Source: Veillonella agrestimuris (GTDB taxonomy: Bacteria; Bacillota; Negativicutes; Veillonellales; Veillonellaceae). Taken from it: a stretch of DNA of 64,000 nt. Positions within the stretch are counted from its first letter, which is position 1. Each line of letters begins with the position of its first letter. The stretch lies in assembly GCF_943193065.1 (NCBI RefSeq), contig NZ_CALPCS010000001.1, positions 154,749-218,748 of the forward strand, given 5' to 3'. The position numbers and the translations under genes were made by a program. The notes under the pieces were generated by a model. That model worked only from the letters and a program-made list of their open reading frames with translations. It did no database searches and was not told the DNA's origin. This document shows, piece by piece, positions 1 through 9,164 of this stretch.

Positions 1-1051
1 TACCAATAGCAACAGTGGAGCTTTCACTAGCAATAGCACCAGAACCTATAGCAGTTGAATATGCTTTACTTGCCTCTGCATTCTCGCCGATAGCAATGGC
101 CCGTTGTTCAGTCGCTTTCGCAGTAACACCTAGAGCCACTGTATTAACCCTTGTCGCTTCTGCGCCATTACCTAACGCAACGGCATTTGCACCTTGACCT
201 TTTGCAGCATTACCAATAGCAACTGCATCTGAACCTGAGCCTACGGAGTTCATCCCCATAGAGATAACACGTGCACCACTGGCATTGCTTAACGTTCCTA
301 ATGCTACAGAATTGAGTCCAGTTGCTTGAGCATTTCTACCTGCTGCAATAGTACCCTCTGCACTGGCAACGCTACTAAGACCTGTAGCAATGGCATATTT
401 ACCAGAAGCATTAGCTGCACTGCCCACAGCTACGGATGACTCACCTGTGGCTTGAGCACCAGAACTAGCAGCAAAAGAGTCTGCTCCAGAAGCATTCGCG
501 GATTTACCTACAGCAGTAGCAGAAGCACCTGTAGCTTGAGCCTGATACCCAGCAGCAAACACCTTTTCCGCTGCGGCTTGGGCTTGGTACCCCATAGCTA
601 TACTTTCCGTCCCAGTAGCGCTACTTTGATATCCCATAACAATACTATAGTCACCACTAACATTGGACAAGGTACCAAGAGCGATGCTTGATATCCCAGA
701 AGCAGTGGAACTTGCTGAAATAGCAACTGAGTTAAGTCCTGTGCTCTTAGACGAATTACCTAAAGCCACTCCTTTATTTTCTGCATTTGCCGAATTACCA
801 ATTGCAATACTACCGTGAGAAGTTCCATTTGCCACCGTTGCCTTAGATCCAATAGCAATGGATTGTCTTGTTGCACCCGTACTTGCACTATTACCTACAG
901 CAATAGAGTCTGTTCCTGTAGCAGTAGCCGTATTATTATCAGAAGCTGTATACGCTCCAGCCGTAGCTGTAACACCACTCAATAATGCAGCCAATACCAA
1001 TGCAGATAATGGTGTCGTTACCGAACGATACATCGTTTTTTTAGATTTCAT
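1..1051 (-). CDS. Trimeric autotransporter adhesin, YadA-like, N-terminal part (runs off the window)
   Basis: An open frame without stop runs from the ATG at 1051 to the left edge, so about 350 residues of the N-terminus are present and the C-terminus lies outside. It begins with a basic n-region and a hydrophobic signal segment (LSALVLAALLSG), cut probably after an Ala-rich site. After that come many 14-16-residue YadA head repeats of the type S-[IV]-A-[IVM]-G, which in this family stack as a left-handed beta-roll in a trimer outside the outer membrane. The role is adhesion or autoaggregation by family knowledge. It sits directly downstream of a second adhesin gene (1375-3660, same strand), separated by that gene's terminator. 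No neck, stalk or anchor is visible in this part. Small plus-strand open frames inside it are shadows of the repeats. Confidence 0.88.
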   Translation of the reverse strand, partial: MKSKKTMYRSVTTPLSALVLAALLSGVTATAGAYTASDNNTATATGTDSIAVGNSASTGATRQSIAIGSKATVANGTSHGSIAIGNSANAENKGVALGNSSKSTGLNSVAISASSTASGISSIALGTLSNVSGDYSIVMGYQSSATGTESIAMGYQAQAAAEKVFAAGYQAQATGASATAVGKSANASGADSFAASSGAQATGESSVAVGSAANASGKYAIATGLSSVASAEGTIAAGRNAQATGLNSVALGTLSNASGARVISMGMNSVGSGSDAVAIGNAAKGQGANAVALGNGAEATRVNTVALGVTAKATEQRAIAIGENAEASKAYSTAIGSGAIASESSTVAIG

Positions 1052-1322
1052 TGATTATATATCCTTTCACACCTAAACTATATTTCTATAACATAGAGAG
1101 ATTTAATTTTTATATCAATATCTTTCAATATACTACAGAAACTAATTAGCTGTAAACATTATTTTCATTATTTTTTCATTATTGCTAAATTTGCATAGTT
1201 AATAATCTTGTGCCGCCTCTATCTCTTACCTAGAAGTAACCCCTATGTTATATAAAACATAGGATATTTATCATAATAGCCCTAAAAACCATACCAATTG
1301 ATTCATAAGTACTACCTATATA
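1052..1322. other. Intergenic region between two adhesin genes
   Basis: This AT-rich stretch is the 5' region of the partial adhesin. It holds the shared 20-bp element at 1182-1201. I see no further gene, tRNA or known riboswitch in it. A Shine-Dalgarno-like GAAAGGA lies just upstream of the ATG at 1051. Confidence 0.6.
1182..1201 (-). repeat. 20-bp element shared upstream of two adhesin genes, copy 1
   Basis: The plus strand reads ttgctaaatttgcatagtta, identical to 3808-3827. Both copies are preceded by ttttcat at the same distance. This copy lies about 130 bases upstream of the adhesin start at 1051, and the other about 150 bases upstream of the adhesin start at 3660. It may be a regulator site or a remnant of the duplication that produced the adhesin pair. 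No function is known to me. Confidence 0.6.
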
Positions 1323-1324
1323 AA

Positions 1325-1360
1325 AAGCATAGAAGATATTATCACTCACCTTCTATGCTT
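1325..1360 (-). terminator. Intrinsic terminator of the complete adhesin gene
   Basis: An 11-bp perfect stem (aagcatagaag / cttctatgctt) with a 14-nt loop, followed on the minus strand by TTTTATATAG. It lies 15 bases past the stop of the 1375-3660 gene. Confidence 0.8.
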
Positions 1361-1374
1361 TATAAAATAACATA

Positions 1375-3660
1375 TTAACTTGTACGATTTGCCCGTATTT
1401 CAGCTAGAATCGATTCAATTTGTTCTTCTTGACGAGCTAATTTATGTTTCATCGTATTAATTTCTACTTGCTGCTCAAATAATTTATTATGTAATTTAGC
1501 ATTTTCTTCTGCTAGTTTATTATTTTGTTCTATAATAGCAGAATCTTCATTTTGCAAGGTATATATAGAACTGATAGGTCCTTTACGATATCTATCTTGT
1601 ATAGAAGTTTCACTAGCACGATTCCCTAATTTCCAAGTTACACCAACATTGGCCATCAAATCACTATTACCACTATAAGATGCTCCCATGTGAAGCATAG
1701 TAGATTCATTTTTAAAATGTGCTACCCCTAATGCCATAGCAGTATTACTACGATACGAACCAATAGAAGCCATGATTTGAGTTGGTTCCAACGGATCATA
1801 TTGAATCGGTTTCAGCCCAGAAAGAGCCGCCGACATAGCACCTACATCTTTGATTTCACCACTTAATTGATTAATACGCTCATTATGATTATTAATGATA
1901 TTTGTATTATGTTGAATATTAATAGTGTTTTTATCTACTTGCTCTAAGCGTTGCTCCGCTTGCGGCGTTAAACCTACTGTATAATTTGTTATATTTGTAG
2001 TCATATCAGTAGAGGGTGTTACATTTACACTACGAGAACCAGCGGTTACAGAAGCGCCATTAGCATTAATAATATAACTATCTTGTCCATTAGCACCTAC
2101 CGACTTCGTAACAGACACAATATTAGTGCCGCCCTCTACTTTCGTCGTTCTAGCACTGCTCATAGCATGGTTCATAGCACTATATAATTGGCTACCATTA
2201 ATAGCATCTGTAGAGTCACTAGATATTTTACCAGGAGCAACATTGATAATCTGCCGCTCACGATTTTCTGCACCAACGCTGACTACACCAACAACAGTTT
2301 TTCCACCAGCAAAATTACTAAACGTCACACCATCAATATGTGCACTTAATTCTTTTGTAAAAGCTCTATCAGCAGAATTAGCACCTAGTACAACAGCACT
2401 ATCCTGAGTTGATATAATCTGACTGCCCATCACATATGTATCTGTTCCTACAATATGATTATGATTACCAATGGCACCATTATTCTTTCCAGAGTTTACA
2501 TATTGACCAAGCCTATTGCCAGTCCCTATAGCTAACGATCCAGAATCATTCGCATCCCACACGTAATTATTATCACCAATAGCAATCCCTTTTTTTGTCT
2601 GTACCGAATTAACCGTACCAATTGCAATAGCGTCTTCACCTCCACTAGCAATCTGAGAATTTTTGCCTATCAATATAGCCCTCTCAGTAGAGGCCCCCGA
2701 GCTATTACCAATCACTATGGAGTCTTCCCCAAATGCGTTATTCAAATTACCTACGGCAATGGAACCACGTCCATTAGCAATTCCCCTACCTAAAGCCAAA
2801 GAGTCAGCCCCATTTGCCTGTGCACTATTCCCAAAGGCAGACGCTGCAAATCCTGTTGCTTTTGCGGCTACTCCTACAGCCGTAGCGCCCTCCCCCGACG
2901 ACTTCGTAGCCCTTCCAATAGCCAAAGAAGAAAACTCTGTTGCATCTGACTCAACCCCTATAGCAATGGCATGTGAAGCTGATGCTACGCTTTCCTTACC
3001 AAGGGCGATGGATCCATAATGAGCACTAGATTTTGTACCGATAGCTACCCCCTCATCTTTAGATTCAATATCTGTACCAATGGCAATACCCCGTTCACCT
3101 TTAGTTACCGCTTTAGTTCCAATGGCAATCGCATTTTCACGACCACCAGACAACGCCTCAGTGCCAATAGCAATATTATTCTCACCTGTAGATACAGCTG
3201 ATTTACCTATCGAAAAAGATTGACGCCCTTCAGCTACCGCTTCAACACCAATAGCCGTAGCTAAATAGTGATTAGCCTTAGCATTAACGCCTATAGCCAT
3301 ACTAGACTGTCTATTAGCTACAGCACCAGATCCTGCGGCAAAGGTGTAACGCTCCTCCGCTTTTGTATTAAAACCCATCGCAATAGAACCAGTTCCATTT
3401 GCCGATGTACGACTACCAATAGCAATAGCACCGTCTGTGTGATAGTCCTTCGTTGTTGTATTCAAACCTATAGCAATAGAAGCAGTGCCTTCTGCCGATG
3501 TACGACTACCAATAGCAATAGAACTATCTCTTGCCACAGCTGTATTATCAATAGATGCAGTATATCCAGCGGCTGAAACTGAATAACTCACTAATGTAGC
3601 AACAATCAATCCCCCTAAAGAAATGACCACCGTTCGACACATATGTTTTTTAAGATTCAT
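1375..3660 (-). CDS. Trimeric autotransporter adhesin, YadA-like, complete
   Basis: A 761-residue outer-membrane adhesin of type Vc. In order it has a short signal peptide (hydrophobic about residues 10-30, ending SAA), a long head of YadA repeats ([IV]AIG motifs, about residues 35-450), a neck near the DAINGSQLY motif, a short stalk with coiled-coil heptads (about 560-605), and a YadA anchor of four beta strands (about 608-680, containing GLKPIQYDP and ALGVAHF). Unusually, about 81 residues follow the anchor: GPISSIYTLQ and then a Glu/Lys/Gln-rich coiled coil that would lie in the periplasm. It starts at an ATG preceded by the weak site GATAGGAGCG. It belongs to an adhesin pair with 1-1051. 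Substrate and partner are unknown; adhesion or biofilm function is by family. Many plus-strand open frames here are shadows. Confidence 0.92.
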   Translation of the reverse strand: MNLKKHMCRTVVISLGGLIVATLVSYSVSAAGYTASIDNTAVARDSSIAIGSRTSAEGTASIAIGLNTTTKDYHTDGAIAIGSRTSANGTGSIAMGFNTKAEERYTFAAGSGAVANRQSSMAIGVNAKANHYLATAIGVEAVAEGRQSFSIGKSAVSTGENNIAIGTEALSGGRENAIAIGTKAVTKGERGIAIGTDIESKDEGVAIGTKSSAHYGSIALGKESVASASHAIAIGVESDATEFSSLAIGRATKSSGEGATAVGVAAKATGFAASAFGNSAQANGADSLALGRGIANGRGSIAVGNLNNAFGEDSIVIGNSSGASTERAILIGKNSQIASGGEDAIAIGTVNSVQTKKGIAIGDNNYVWDANDSGSLAIGTGNRLGQYVNSGKNNGAIGNHNHIVGTDTYVMGSQIISTQDSAVVLGANSADRAFTKELSAHIDGVTFSNFAGGKTVVGVVSVGAENRERQIINVAPGKISSDSTDAINGSQLYSAMNHAMSSARTTKVEGGTNIVSVTKSVGANGQDSYIINANGASVTAGSRSVNVTPSTDMTTNITNYTVGLTPQAEQRLEQVDKNTINIQHNTNIINNHNERINQLSGEIKDVGAMSAALSGLKPIQYDPLEPTQIMASIGSYRSNTAMALGVAHFKNESTMLHMGASYSGNSDLMANVGVTWKLGNRASETSIQDRYRKGPISSIYTLQNEDSAIIEQNNKLAEENAKLHNKLFEQQVEINTMKHKLARQEEQIESILAEIRANRTS

Positions 3661-3807
3661 TTATACGCTCCTATCTAACTATATCTCTCAACACTAAATA
3701 TATAAGTAATCAACACCTCAATTGTATGCCAAATAAGTAGTATTTTCTATCATATAAAAGATATAATAGCATAGATAAGACTAAATCCCCTCATCATCTT
3801 TTCATCG

Positions 3808-3827
3808 TTGCTAAATTTGCATAGTTA
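3808..3827 (-). repeat. 20-bp element shared upstream of two adhesin genes, copy 2
   Basis: Identical to 1182-1201. This copy overlaps the last codons and the stop of the OLD-family gene (stop at 3811-3813) and lies about 150 bases upstream of the adhesin start at 3660. It is followed on the plus-strand left side by ttttcat, as in copy 1. Confidence 0.6.
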
Positions 3828-5493
3828 TAGCTAATTCTTTGGCTCGTTGAATCACTTTCACAAATGCAGGCGGTATCATATGCGGCAGTGTATGGTGAGA
3901 GATTCTACGGCCTACAATGACGCCTTTGTTACTATAAAACCAAGAGAAGTAATAAATTAATAATGTTTCTATGTCCTTGGCTTTAATGTTTTTCAATCGG
4001 CGAGGGACGATTTGTTGTCGTTGTAGTCCCAGCTTCGCTACCCCTCGACGTACCATATCTTTCGTCACCATGCCCCGGCCTTGGTCAGTCATATCGCTAA
4101 TCATTGCATCAAGGGCCGATCTATGCCCATGATGAATCATATGGGCCACTACATCCATTTCAAAACATATTTCATCCGTATAGAATACATTTGGATGAGC
4201 CTTACTATGTTTGCTCAACATATCTCTATCATAGAGGGCTACTGTAGGAATACCAAAACGTTTAAATAATTTGTGCAATTTACTAATAGATGATTCGCCA
4301 CGGGCATTCATGAGACAAATGCCAAAATAATCAAAATCTATATGCAGCTTGCTAGCAAAACCGGAGAAAGAACCGTATTCTGTTTCACCTTCTACAAGAA
4401 TGATACACCGCGCATATAGCGCCTCTTTTGCTTCAGGAAAATGCATAATCAAATGCTTTTCAACTTCTTGAGGGAATTTAAAGTTAACACCACAAGCAGC
4501 TTGTACTACAGCTTGCTCATCTTTATACAGGCGAATAATATATCGGTAATCATCTACGAGAGAATCAGTACTGTGAGTAACGATAAACACTTGTCCTAAT
4601 AACCCATCTATATTAAATAAGGTTTTCAACAACCTTATAAATTCCGGAATTTCATTCGTTACTACTTGACGGTAATAATTCAGTAAGGCTCTTTGCAAAT
4701 AAGGGCTTAGGTGCAATTCTGGCTCATCAATACTAATAAATAATGGCAATAATCGTCGCCCTGACTCATCATACACAACAAGTGACTCCAAGGGAGTTGA
4801 TGCACTGTTGACCTTCATATAGATTTGAGCCAATATTTTTAAAGCTACCGCCATAATAAGGCGCACATTATGAACAGAATATTTATCTGCTAGGGCTGTA
4901 TGGTTAGAAGTTCCTAAAATTTCAATTAAATGCCGTATATTGAGGATACATTTAGGATCTAAATTTCCCTTTAGGCCTCTTATATTTCTCTGCGCTATAT
5001 CAGCCTGAATGGATATGCCAAATGTAGGCAAACATTGTTCTAATTGATTTCCCAGTTCACTATATACGGTCGATGGTATAGTATATAGTTCCCCTTCTGC
5101 CGTATCCTTATGATACAAATATAGAGCATGACGTAACATGGATAACAACATAGGTTTCATAGATTTATTAGTTATTTTATAGACGCGAGGAAATACTTCT
5201 TCCACTAATTGTTCTATTTGAATCGTAATTGTATTTCCTTCATCTAATAGTCCTTCAAAGGCTGGCGCTATCTCTGTAAACGACAGACGTGCCTGTACGC
5301 GAATAGGCTTATTGACAGACGTAAAATCACTTTCAGCAAAGCCTTTGGCATTCATTATCGTTTCTAGCAAGGATAAAAAGTTAGATTTACCTACAGAGTT
5401 TTCACCTACAAAATAATTCATATCTTTGTGAAAATGTAATTCCAAATCGGATAAATTCCGATAATTCTCTATATGCATCCACTCTATAAACAT
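3811..5493 (-). CDS. OLD-family ATP-dependent nuclease (AAA ATPase + TOPRIM)
   Basis: A 560-residue protein with an N-terminal SMC/RecF-like ATPase. The Walker A motif GENSVGKSN is near residue 32, Walker B is ISIDEPELHLSP near 240, and an H-loop VTHSTDS follows. The C-terminal half has a TOPRIM nuclease domain, with ILVEGETEYG near 370 and YDRD near 430 as the metal-binding acids. OLD proteins cleave DNA in phage exclusion or repair, and their exact targets are usually unknown. No UvrD-like helicase (GajB type) is adjacent, so it resembles the stand-alone class. It starts at an ATG behind GAGGAGG. It lies 50 bases downstream of the DMT transporter gene and may be co-transcribed with it. Its 3' end overlaps an element repeated upstream of the adhesins. 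Confidence 0.85.
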   Translation of the reverse strand: MFIEWMHIENYRNLSDLELHFHKDMNYFVGENSVGKSNFLSLLETIMNAKGFAESDFTSVNKPIRVQARLSFTEIAPAFEGLLDEGNTITIQIEQLVEEVFPRVYKITNKSMKPMLLSMLRHALYLYHKDTAEGELYTIPSTVYSELGNQLEQCLPTFGISIQADIAQRNIRGLKGNLDPKCILNIRHLIEILGTSNHTALADKYSVHNVRLIMAVALKILAQIYMKVNSASTPLESLVVYDESGRRLLPLFISIDEPELHLSPYLQRALLNYYRQVVTNEIPEFIRLLKTLFNIDGLLGQVFIVTHSTDSLVDDYRYIIRLYKDEQAVVQAACGVNFKFPQEVEKHLIMHFPEAKEALYARCIILVEGETEYGSFSGFASKLHIDFDYFGICLMNARGESSISKLHKLFKRFGIPTVALYDRDMLSKHSKAHPNVFYTDEICFEMDVVAHMIHHGHRSALDAMISDMTDQGRGMVTKDMVRRGVAKLGLQRQQIVPRRLKNIKAKDIETLLIYYFSWFYSNKGVIVGRRISHHTLPHMIPPAFVKVIQRAKELAITMQI

Positions 5494-5543
5494 AGCAACC
5501 TCCTCATTAAAGGATATATGTACCGCCTACGATTATACGATTA

Positions 5544-6431
5544 TTATTTTACTTTATCTTCTATCACTTTTCCTTCGCCCACAGGTCCAGATTGTTCTTT
5601 TAGTCGTGCCAGCATAACAGAGGCTACGAACATGGCAATACCGGCCAGAATCGTCTCTATAGACAAGTTTTCACCGAAGAAAAGGAATCCATAGAAGGAA
5701 CTCACGAAAACCCCGATATATTGTAAAAATTGAGCTACTACGGCATTCGTAGTGACGAAAGCGCCAGTCAAGAAGAATTGTGCCACTACTGTAATAGCAC
5801 CGATGGCAAAAATGATGAGCCACTGTTTCCCTTGAGGCATAACAAATCCATCGGTCGTTACAAGGCCTGCAATCATTCCTGTAATGAGGAAATAAGCCAT
5901 AATTTCAAAATTACTGTGATTGCCGCGTTTGCTGATGGTCCGAATCGTCGTATACGCCGCTGCCGACAAGGCTGCCCCTAACAAAGCTACCAAGGCGTAC
6001 CACGAGAAGGAGTCAAAATTAAAAGGATTAACCATGACCATAACGGCTGCAAAAATAAGGAGCAACCATTTACCTGCCCCTTTGGGCACTGATTCTTTTA
6101 AAAATAGTGCACTAAAAATAAATACGAAAATCCCTGATGTTTGGAATAGGATTGTGGCGTCGGACATTTTCATGTGCACTAAGGCAATGAAGTTACAAAC
6201 CATACCGAGCCCGCCGTAGAGACCGCGCATCACGAGGAGTCCTCGATCTTCCTTCGAGAAGGAAATTCCTTTCACATACATGACGATAAGTACTGCTATA
6301 GTGCCGAAAAAAACGCGGAAGAAAGCGATTTCGCCGGATGGAATAGTAGAACCTAACATTTTTACAAAGAGGTTCATCGTACTCAACAGTACAGCAGATA
6401 ATACTGCGTAAATGAGACCTTTCTTTACCAT
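5544..6431 (-). CDS. DMT-superfamily EamA-type exporter
   Basis: A 295-residue inner-membrane protein with about ten hydrophobic segments arranged as two EamA repeats. Conserved features are the N-terminal helix followed by AFFRVFFG and the second-half motif QFLQYIGVFVSSFYGFLFFGE. The family exports metabolites or amino acids, and the substrate here cannot be told. The ATG start has AGGAGG six bases upstream. It follows threonine synthase on the same strand after a terminator-like hairpin, so a link to threonine or homoserine export is possible but only an inference. It ends 50 bases before the OLD-family gene. Confidence 0.85.
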   Translation of the reverse strand: MVKKGLIYAVLSAVLLSTMNLFVKMLGSTIPSGEIAFFRVFFGTIAVLIVMYVKGISFSKEDRGLLVMRGLYGGLGMVCNFIALVHMKMSDATILFQTSGIFVFIFSALFLKESVPKGAGKWLLLIFAAVMVMVNPFNFDSFSWYALVALLGAALSAAAYTTIRTISKRGNHSNFEIMAYFLITGMIAGLVTTDGFVMPQGKQWLIIFAIGAITVVAQFFLTGAFVTTNAVVAQFLQYIGVFVSSFYGFLFFGENLSIETILAGIAMFVASVMLARLKEQSGPVGEGKVIEDKVK

Positions 6432-6465
6432 AGAACCTCCTATGATCTATTAATATGTAAAGATA

Positions 6466-6491
6466 TACCGCCTTCCCGAGGAAAGGCGGTA
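6466..6491 (-). terminator. Hairpin terminator after thrC
   Basis: A 9-bp stem (taccgcctt / aaggcggta) just past the thrC stop, followed on the minus strand by TATCTTT. The U-tract is weak, so read-through into the DMT gene is possible. Confidence 0.6.
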
Positions 6492-6497
6492 CTTTAA

Positions 6498-7997
6498 CTA
6501 CTTAGAAAATGTATCTACAAAATCTAGAATTTCTTGTTTCATATGTTCTTTATCGATAGCTTTTGTGAAACGTAATGGCTTAGATTTAAGCGCTTCTAAT
6601 TGTTTAGGGAAGGCTACACCAGTAACAGCAGAGATATTATCTAGGCTATCATATGGTGTATCGCCTACTTTAATATCTAAAGCTTCACAAATAGCATTTG
6701 GGAATTTGAATGGATGAGCTGTAGCCGCAATAATCGTATGACGCGCACCATCTTCTGGATGTTTTTCCAATGTTTTCATATACGCCCCCATAGCAACTGC
6801 TGTGTGAGGATCCATTAAATACCCGTAGGAATTATAGACTTGTTCAATAATGGCTTTCGTTTCTTCGTCATCTACATAAGCGCCATCGAAATTAGCTTTT
6901 ACCCGTTTGAACTCTTCATCGTTAACAGATAGTTTACCAGTAGATTTCAAATCTTTCATCCACTGTGCTGTTCGTTCACTATCTTCACCCGAAATGTAAT
7001 ATAAGAATCGCTCAAAATTAGAAGATTCTAGAATATCCATAGATGGCGAAATAGTCGTGTAGAACGGACGGTTCATATCATAGGTGCCAGTTTCAAAGAA
7101 TTCAGTGAGCACATTATTTTGGTTCGATGCGCAAATGAGTTTGCCAATAGGAATCCCCATTTTTTTAGCGTAATAAGCCGCTAAAATATTACCGAAATTC
7201 CCTGTCGGCACTACTACGTTAAAAGCTTCATCTTCGTGAATCGCCCCTTGTGCCACCAATTCTGCATAGGCATTCACATAGTACACCACTTGCGGAGCCA
7301 ACCGACCAATATTGATGGAATTGGCACTAGAGAACATAACTCCTTTTTCAGCTACTGTGTTAGCCGTGTCCGCATCAACAAATAAACGTTTTAAGAATTG
7401 TTGCGCATCGTCAAAATTACCGTGAATAGCCGTTACATTGACATTCTCCCCTTCTTGCTTTTGCATTTGTTCTGCTTGCATAGGGCTCACGCCATCAGTA
7501 GGATAGAAAATTTGAATATGCGTACCTGGCACATCTTTGAAACCTTCTAAAGCTGCTTTCCCTGTGTCCCCAGAAGTAGCTGTCAAAATGAGGACTTCTT
7601 TCGTTTCCCCTTCTGCTTCTTTCGCTGCCACTAATAAATATGGGAACAACGACAATGCCATATCTTTAAAAGCTTGCGTACGTCCGTGGAATAATTCTAA
7701 TACAGATACTTTTTCTAATAAAGAATGGATTGGCGCAATATCACGAGTGCTAAAGTTCGCATCGCTATAGGCTGAATTGATCATTTCTTTTAAATGAGCT
7801 TCCGAAAAGCATGGAAACAATTTCGCCAATACTACAGCTGCCACTTCTTGGTAATTTTTATCTTTCACATCTGCATAGGTTAAACAATTGCTTGGAAATA
7901 AAGCAGGTACATATAGTCCCCCATCTTCTGCTAAACCATGCAACAATGCATACGTTTCGTTTACGGCAACAGTGCCACGAGTACTTGTATAATTCAT
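6498..7997 (-). CDS. thrC: Threonine synthase
   Basis: A 499-residue PLP enzyme that converts O-phospho-L-homoserine to threonine and phosphate in the cytoplasm. It starts with the typical N-terminal YTSTRG and carries the PLP-lysine region FHGRTQAFKDMA near residue 110. The phosphate-binding SGDTGKAALEG and the glycine-rich VPTGNFGNILAAYYAKKMG also match the long (yeast/E. coli-type) ThrC family. The ATG at 7997 is preferred to the upstream TTG at 8003, because GAGG lies six bases before the ATG. It stands alone: no homoserine kinase or dehydrogenase gene is adjacent. Confidence 0.95.
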   Translation of the reverse strand: MNYTSTRGTVAVNETYALLHGLAEDGGLYVPALFPSNCLTYADVKDKNYQEVAAVVLAKLFPCFSEAHLKEMINSAYSDANFSTRDIAPIHSLLEKVSVLELFHGRTQAFKDMALSLFPYLLVAAKEAEGETKEVLILTATSGDTGKAALEGFKDVPGTHIQIFYPTDGVSPMQAEQMQKQEGENVNVTAIHGNFDDAQQFLKRLFVDADTANTVAEKGVMFSSANSINIGRLAPQVVYYVNAYAELVAQGAIHEDEAFNVVVPTGNFGNILAAYYAKKMGIPIGKLICASNQNNVLTEFFETGTYDMNRPFYTTISPSMDILESSNFERFLYYISGEDSERTAQWMKDLKSTGKLSVNDEEFKRVKANFDGAYVDDEETKAIIEQVYNSYGYLMDPHTAVAMGAYMKTLEKHPEDGARHTIIAATAHPFKFPNAICEALDIKVGDTPYDSLDNISAVTGVAFPKQLEALKSKPLRFTKAIDKEHMKQEILDFVDTFSK

Positions 7998-8051
7998 GAA
8001 CAACCTCTTACTACTAACCTCTATAGAATCTAATATCCTTTATTATAGCAT

Positions 8052-8077
8052 AAAAACGCCCTCGAAAGGGCGTTTTC
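8052..8077 (-). terminator. Intrinsic terminator after the DyP peroxidase gene
   Basis: The stem aaaacgccc / gggcgtttt with loop tcgaaa, followed on the minus strand by a T-rich tail. It lies between the DyP gene and thrC. Confidence 0.85.
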
Positions 8078-8141
8078 TATAGATTTTTACATTTTATATT
8101 GTCAATTCTATCGTCAATCCATGAGAGTCCCTAGAAATAGC

Positions 8142-9083
8142 TTATAATTCATCTTCTGCTATAGCATCTAATGTATCGAGAGACGGAATAAAGAACAATT
8201 GACCAGTGATTGGTTTTGAATAATCTAGTAGTTTATCATTACCTTCAAACATATTAGTAAGCATCGTTTTCGTTACATCCCAGTAGCGGGCATAACCGAT
8301 AAAATAGGTGCCACGAATGCCTTTACCTGGTTCTGCAAAAGGTACATTCATGCGAACGATTTTATGCTCCACCCCATCGCGATTATCTTGCGCTAAAATA
8401 TTGTGTGCTGCAGGATCTTTTTCATCATCTTCTAGTTCAATATCGCTGAATTTGCGGCGACCGATGAATTTTTCTTGCATTTCTGTAGGTAATGCGCGCC
8501 ACGCATCTAAATCATGTTCATATTTTTGAGCAAATGCATAAGAACCATTGATAAAATCAGGATCTTCTTCGCCAATAACGCCCCATTCCACAGCTTCTTC
8601 GTCAACAGGATTTTCCGTACCATCGATAAAATCAATGATAGCTCGCCCTTGTTCATAATGGAAGCCATGAGTTTCGTCTACTACAGTTGTAATAGGACGC
8701 AAAAAGCCCATGATTTGATCGACCACTGTATAGGTGACAGATTCATCATTAGAGCGAACGTGAAGGAAAATATCCGCTGCTACAGCTGGTACATCTTGTT
8801 TATCCCCTTTAATACCAGTGAAGTCTTCTAACTCTTTTGGTACTTTTGCACCGGGGAATAAATAGTCCCAAGCGTTACGGCTAAAGCCCATAGCAATGCC
8901 AAGGCTTGCACCATTGGAACGAATCGTTACCGATCGTTTGATTGCTTGGATGCGATCAGCCATATCTTGAATAACTTCTTTTTCAGCACCTTGATCTTTG
9001 CGATTCAATAAAAGTGTTGTAAAATTAACACTTTTCCCTGCATCTTTGTAAATATCTTGAGTTCTAAACTTATCTACACCCAT
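8142..9083 (-). CDS. Dye-decolourising (DyP-type) heme peroxidase
   Basis: A 313-residue heme peroxidase. The signature FIDGTENP (distal Asp) is near residue 150, the probable proximal heme ligand is the His in VEHKIVRMN near 235, and the catalytic Arg is in FIGYARYWD near 270. No Tat or Sec signal is present, so it should be cytoplasmic. The family oxidises a broad range of substrates with H2O2 and may serve in peroxide defence or heme handling; the natural substrate is unknown. The C-terminus lacks an obvious encapsulin-targeting tail. The start has AGGAGG seven bases upstream. It has its own terminator, and the moaA gene upstream ends 81 bases before it. Confidence 0.9.
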   Translation of the reverse strand: MGVDKFRTQDIYKDAGKSVNFTTLLLNRKDQGAEKEVIQDMADRIQAIKRSVTIRSNGASLGIAMGFSRNAWDYLFPGAKVPKELEDFTGIKGDKQDVPAVAADIFLHVRSNDESVTYTVVDQIMGFLRPITTVVDETHGFHYEQGRAIIDFIDGTENPVDEEAVEWGVIGEEDPDFINGSYAFAQKYEHDLDAWRALPTEMQEKFIGRRKFSDIELEDDEKDPAAHNILAQDNRDGVEHKIVRMNVPFAEPGKGIRGTYFIGYARYWDVTKTMLTNMFEGNDKLLDYSKPITGQLFFIPSLDTLDAIAEDEL

Positions 9084-9164
9084 ACAAACCTCCTATACAC
9101 ATATATACGTTTTTATTCTGTAAGCTCTCCATGCTTAGCACGAGCTAAATCGTTGTCTCTTATA

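Noticed and set aside
2126..3576. Several plus-strand open frames of 60-118 codons opposite the adhesin head repeats
   Set aside because: They lack ribosome sites and mirror the repetitive minus-strand adhesin codons; they are shadows.
1..3660. CRISPR-like regular repeats
   Set aside because: The periodicity is that of YadA head-repeat codons in open reading frames; units vary and there are no unique spacers.
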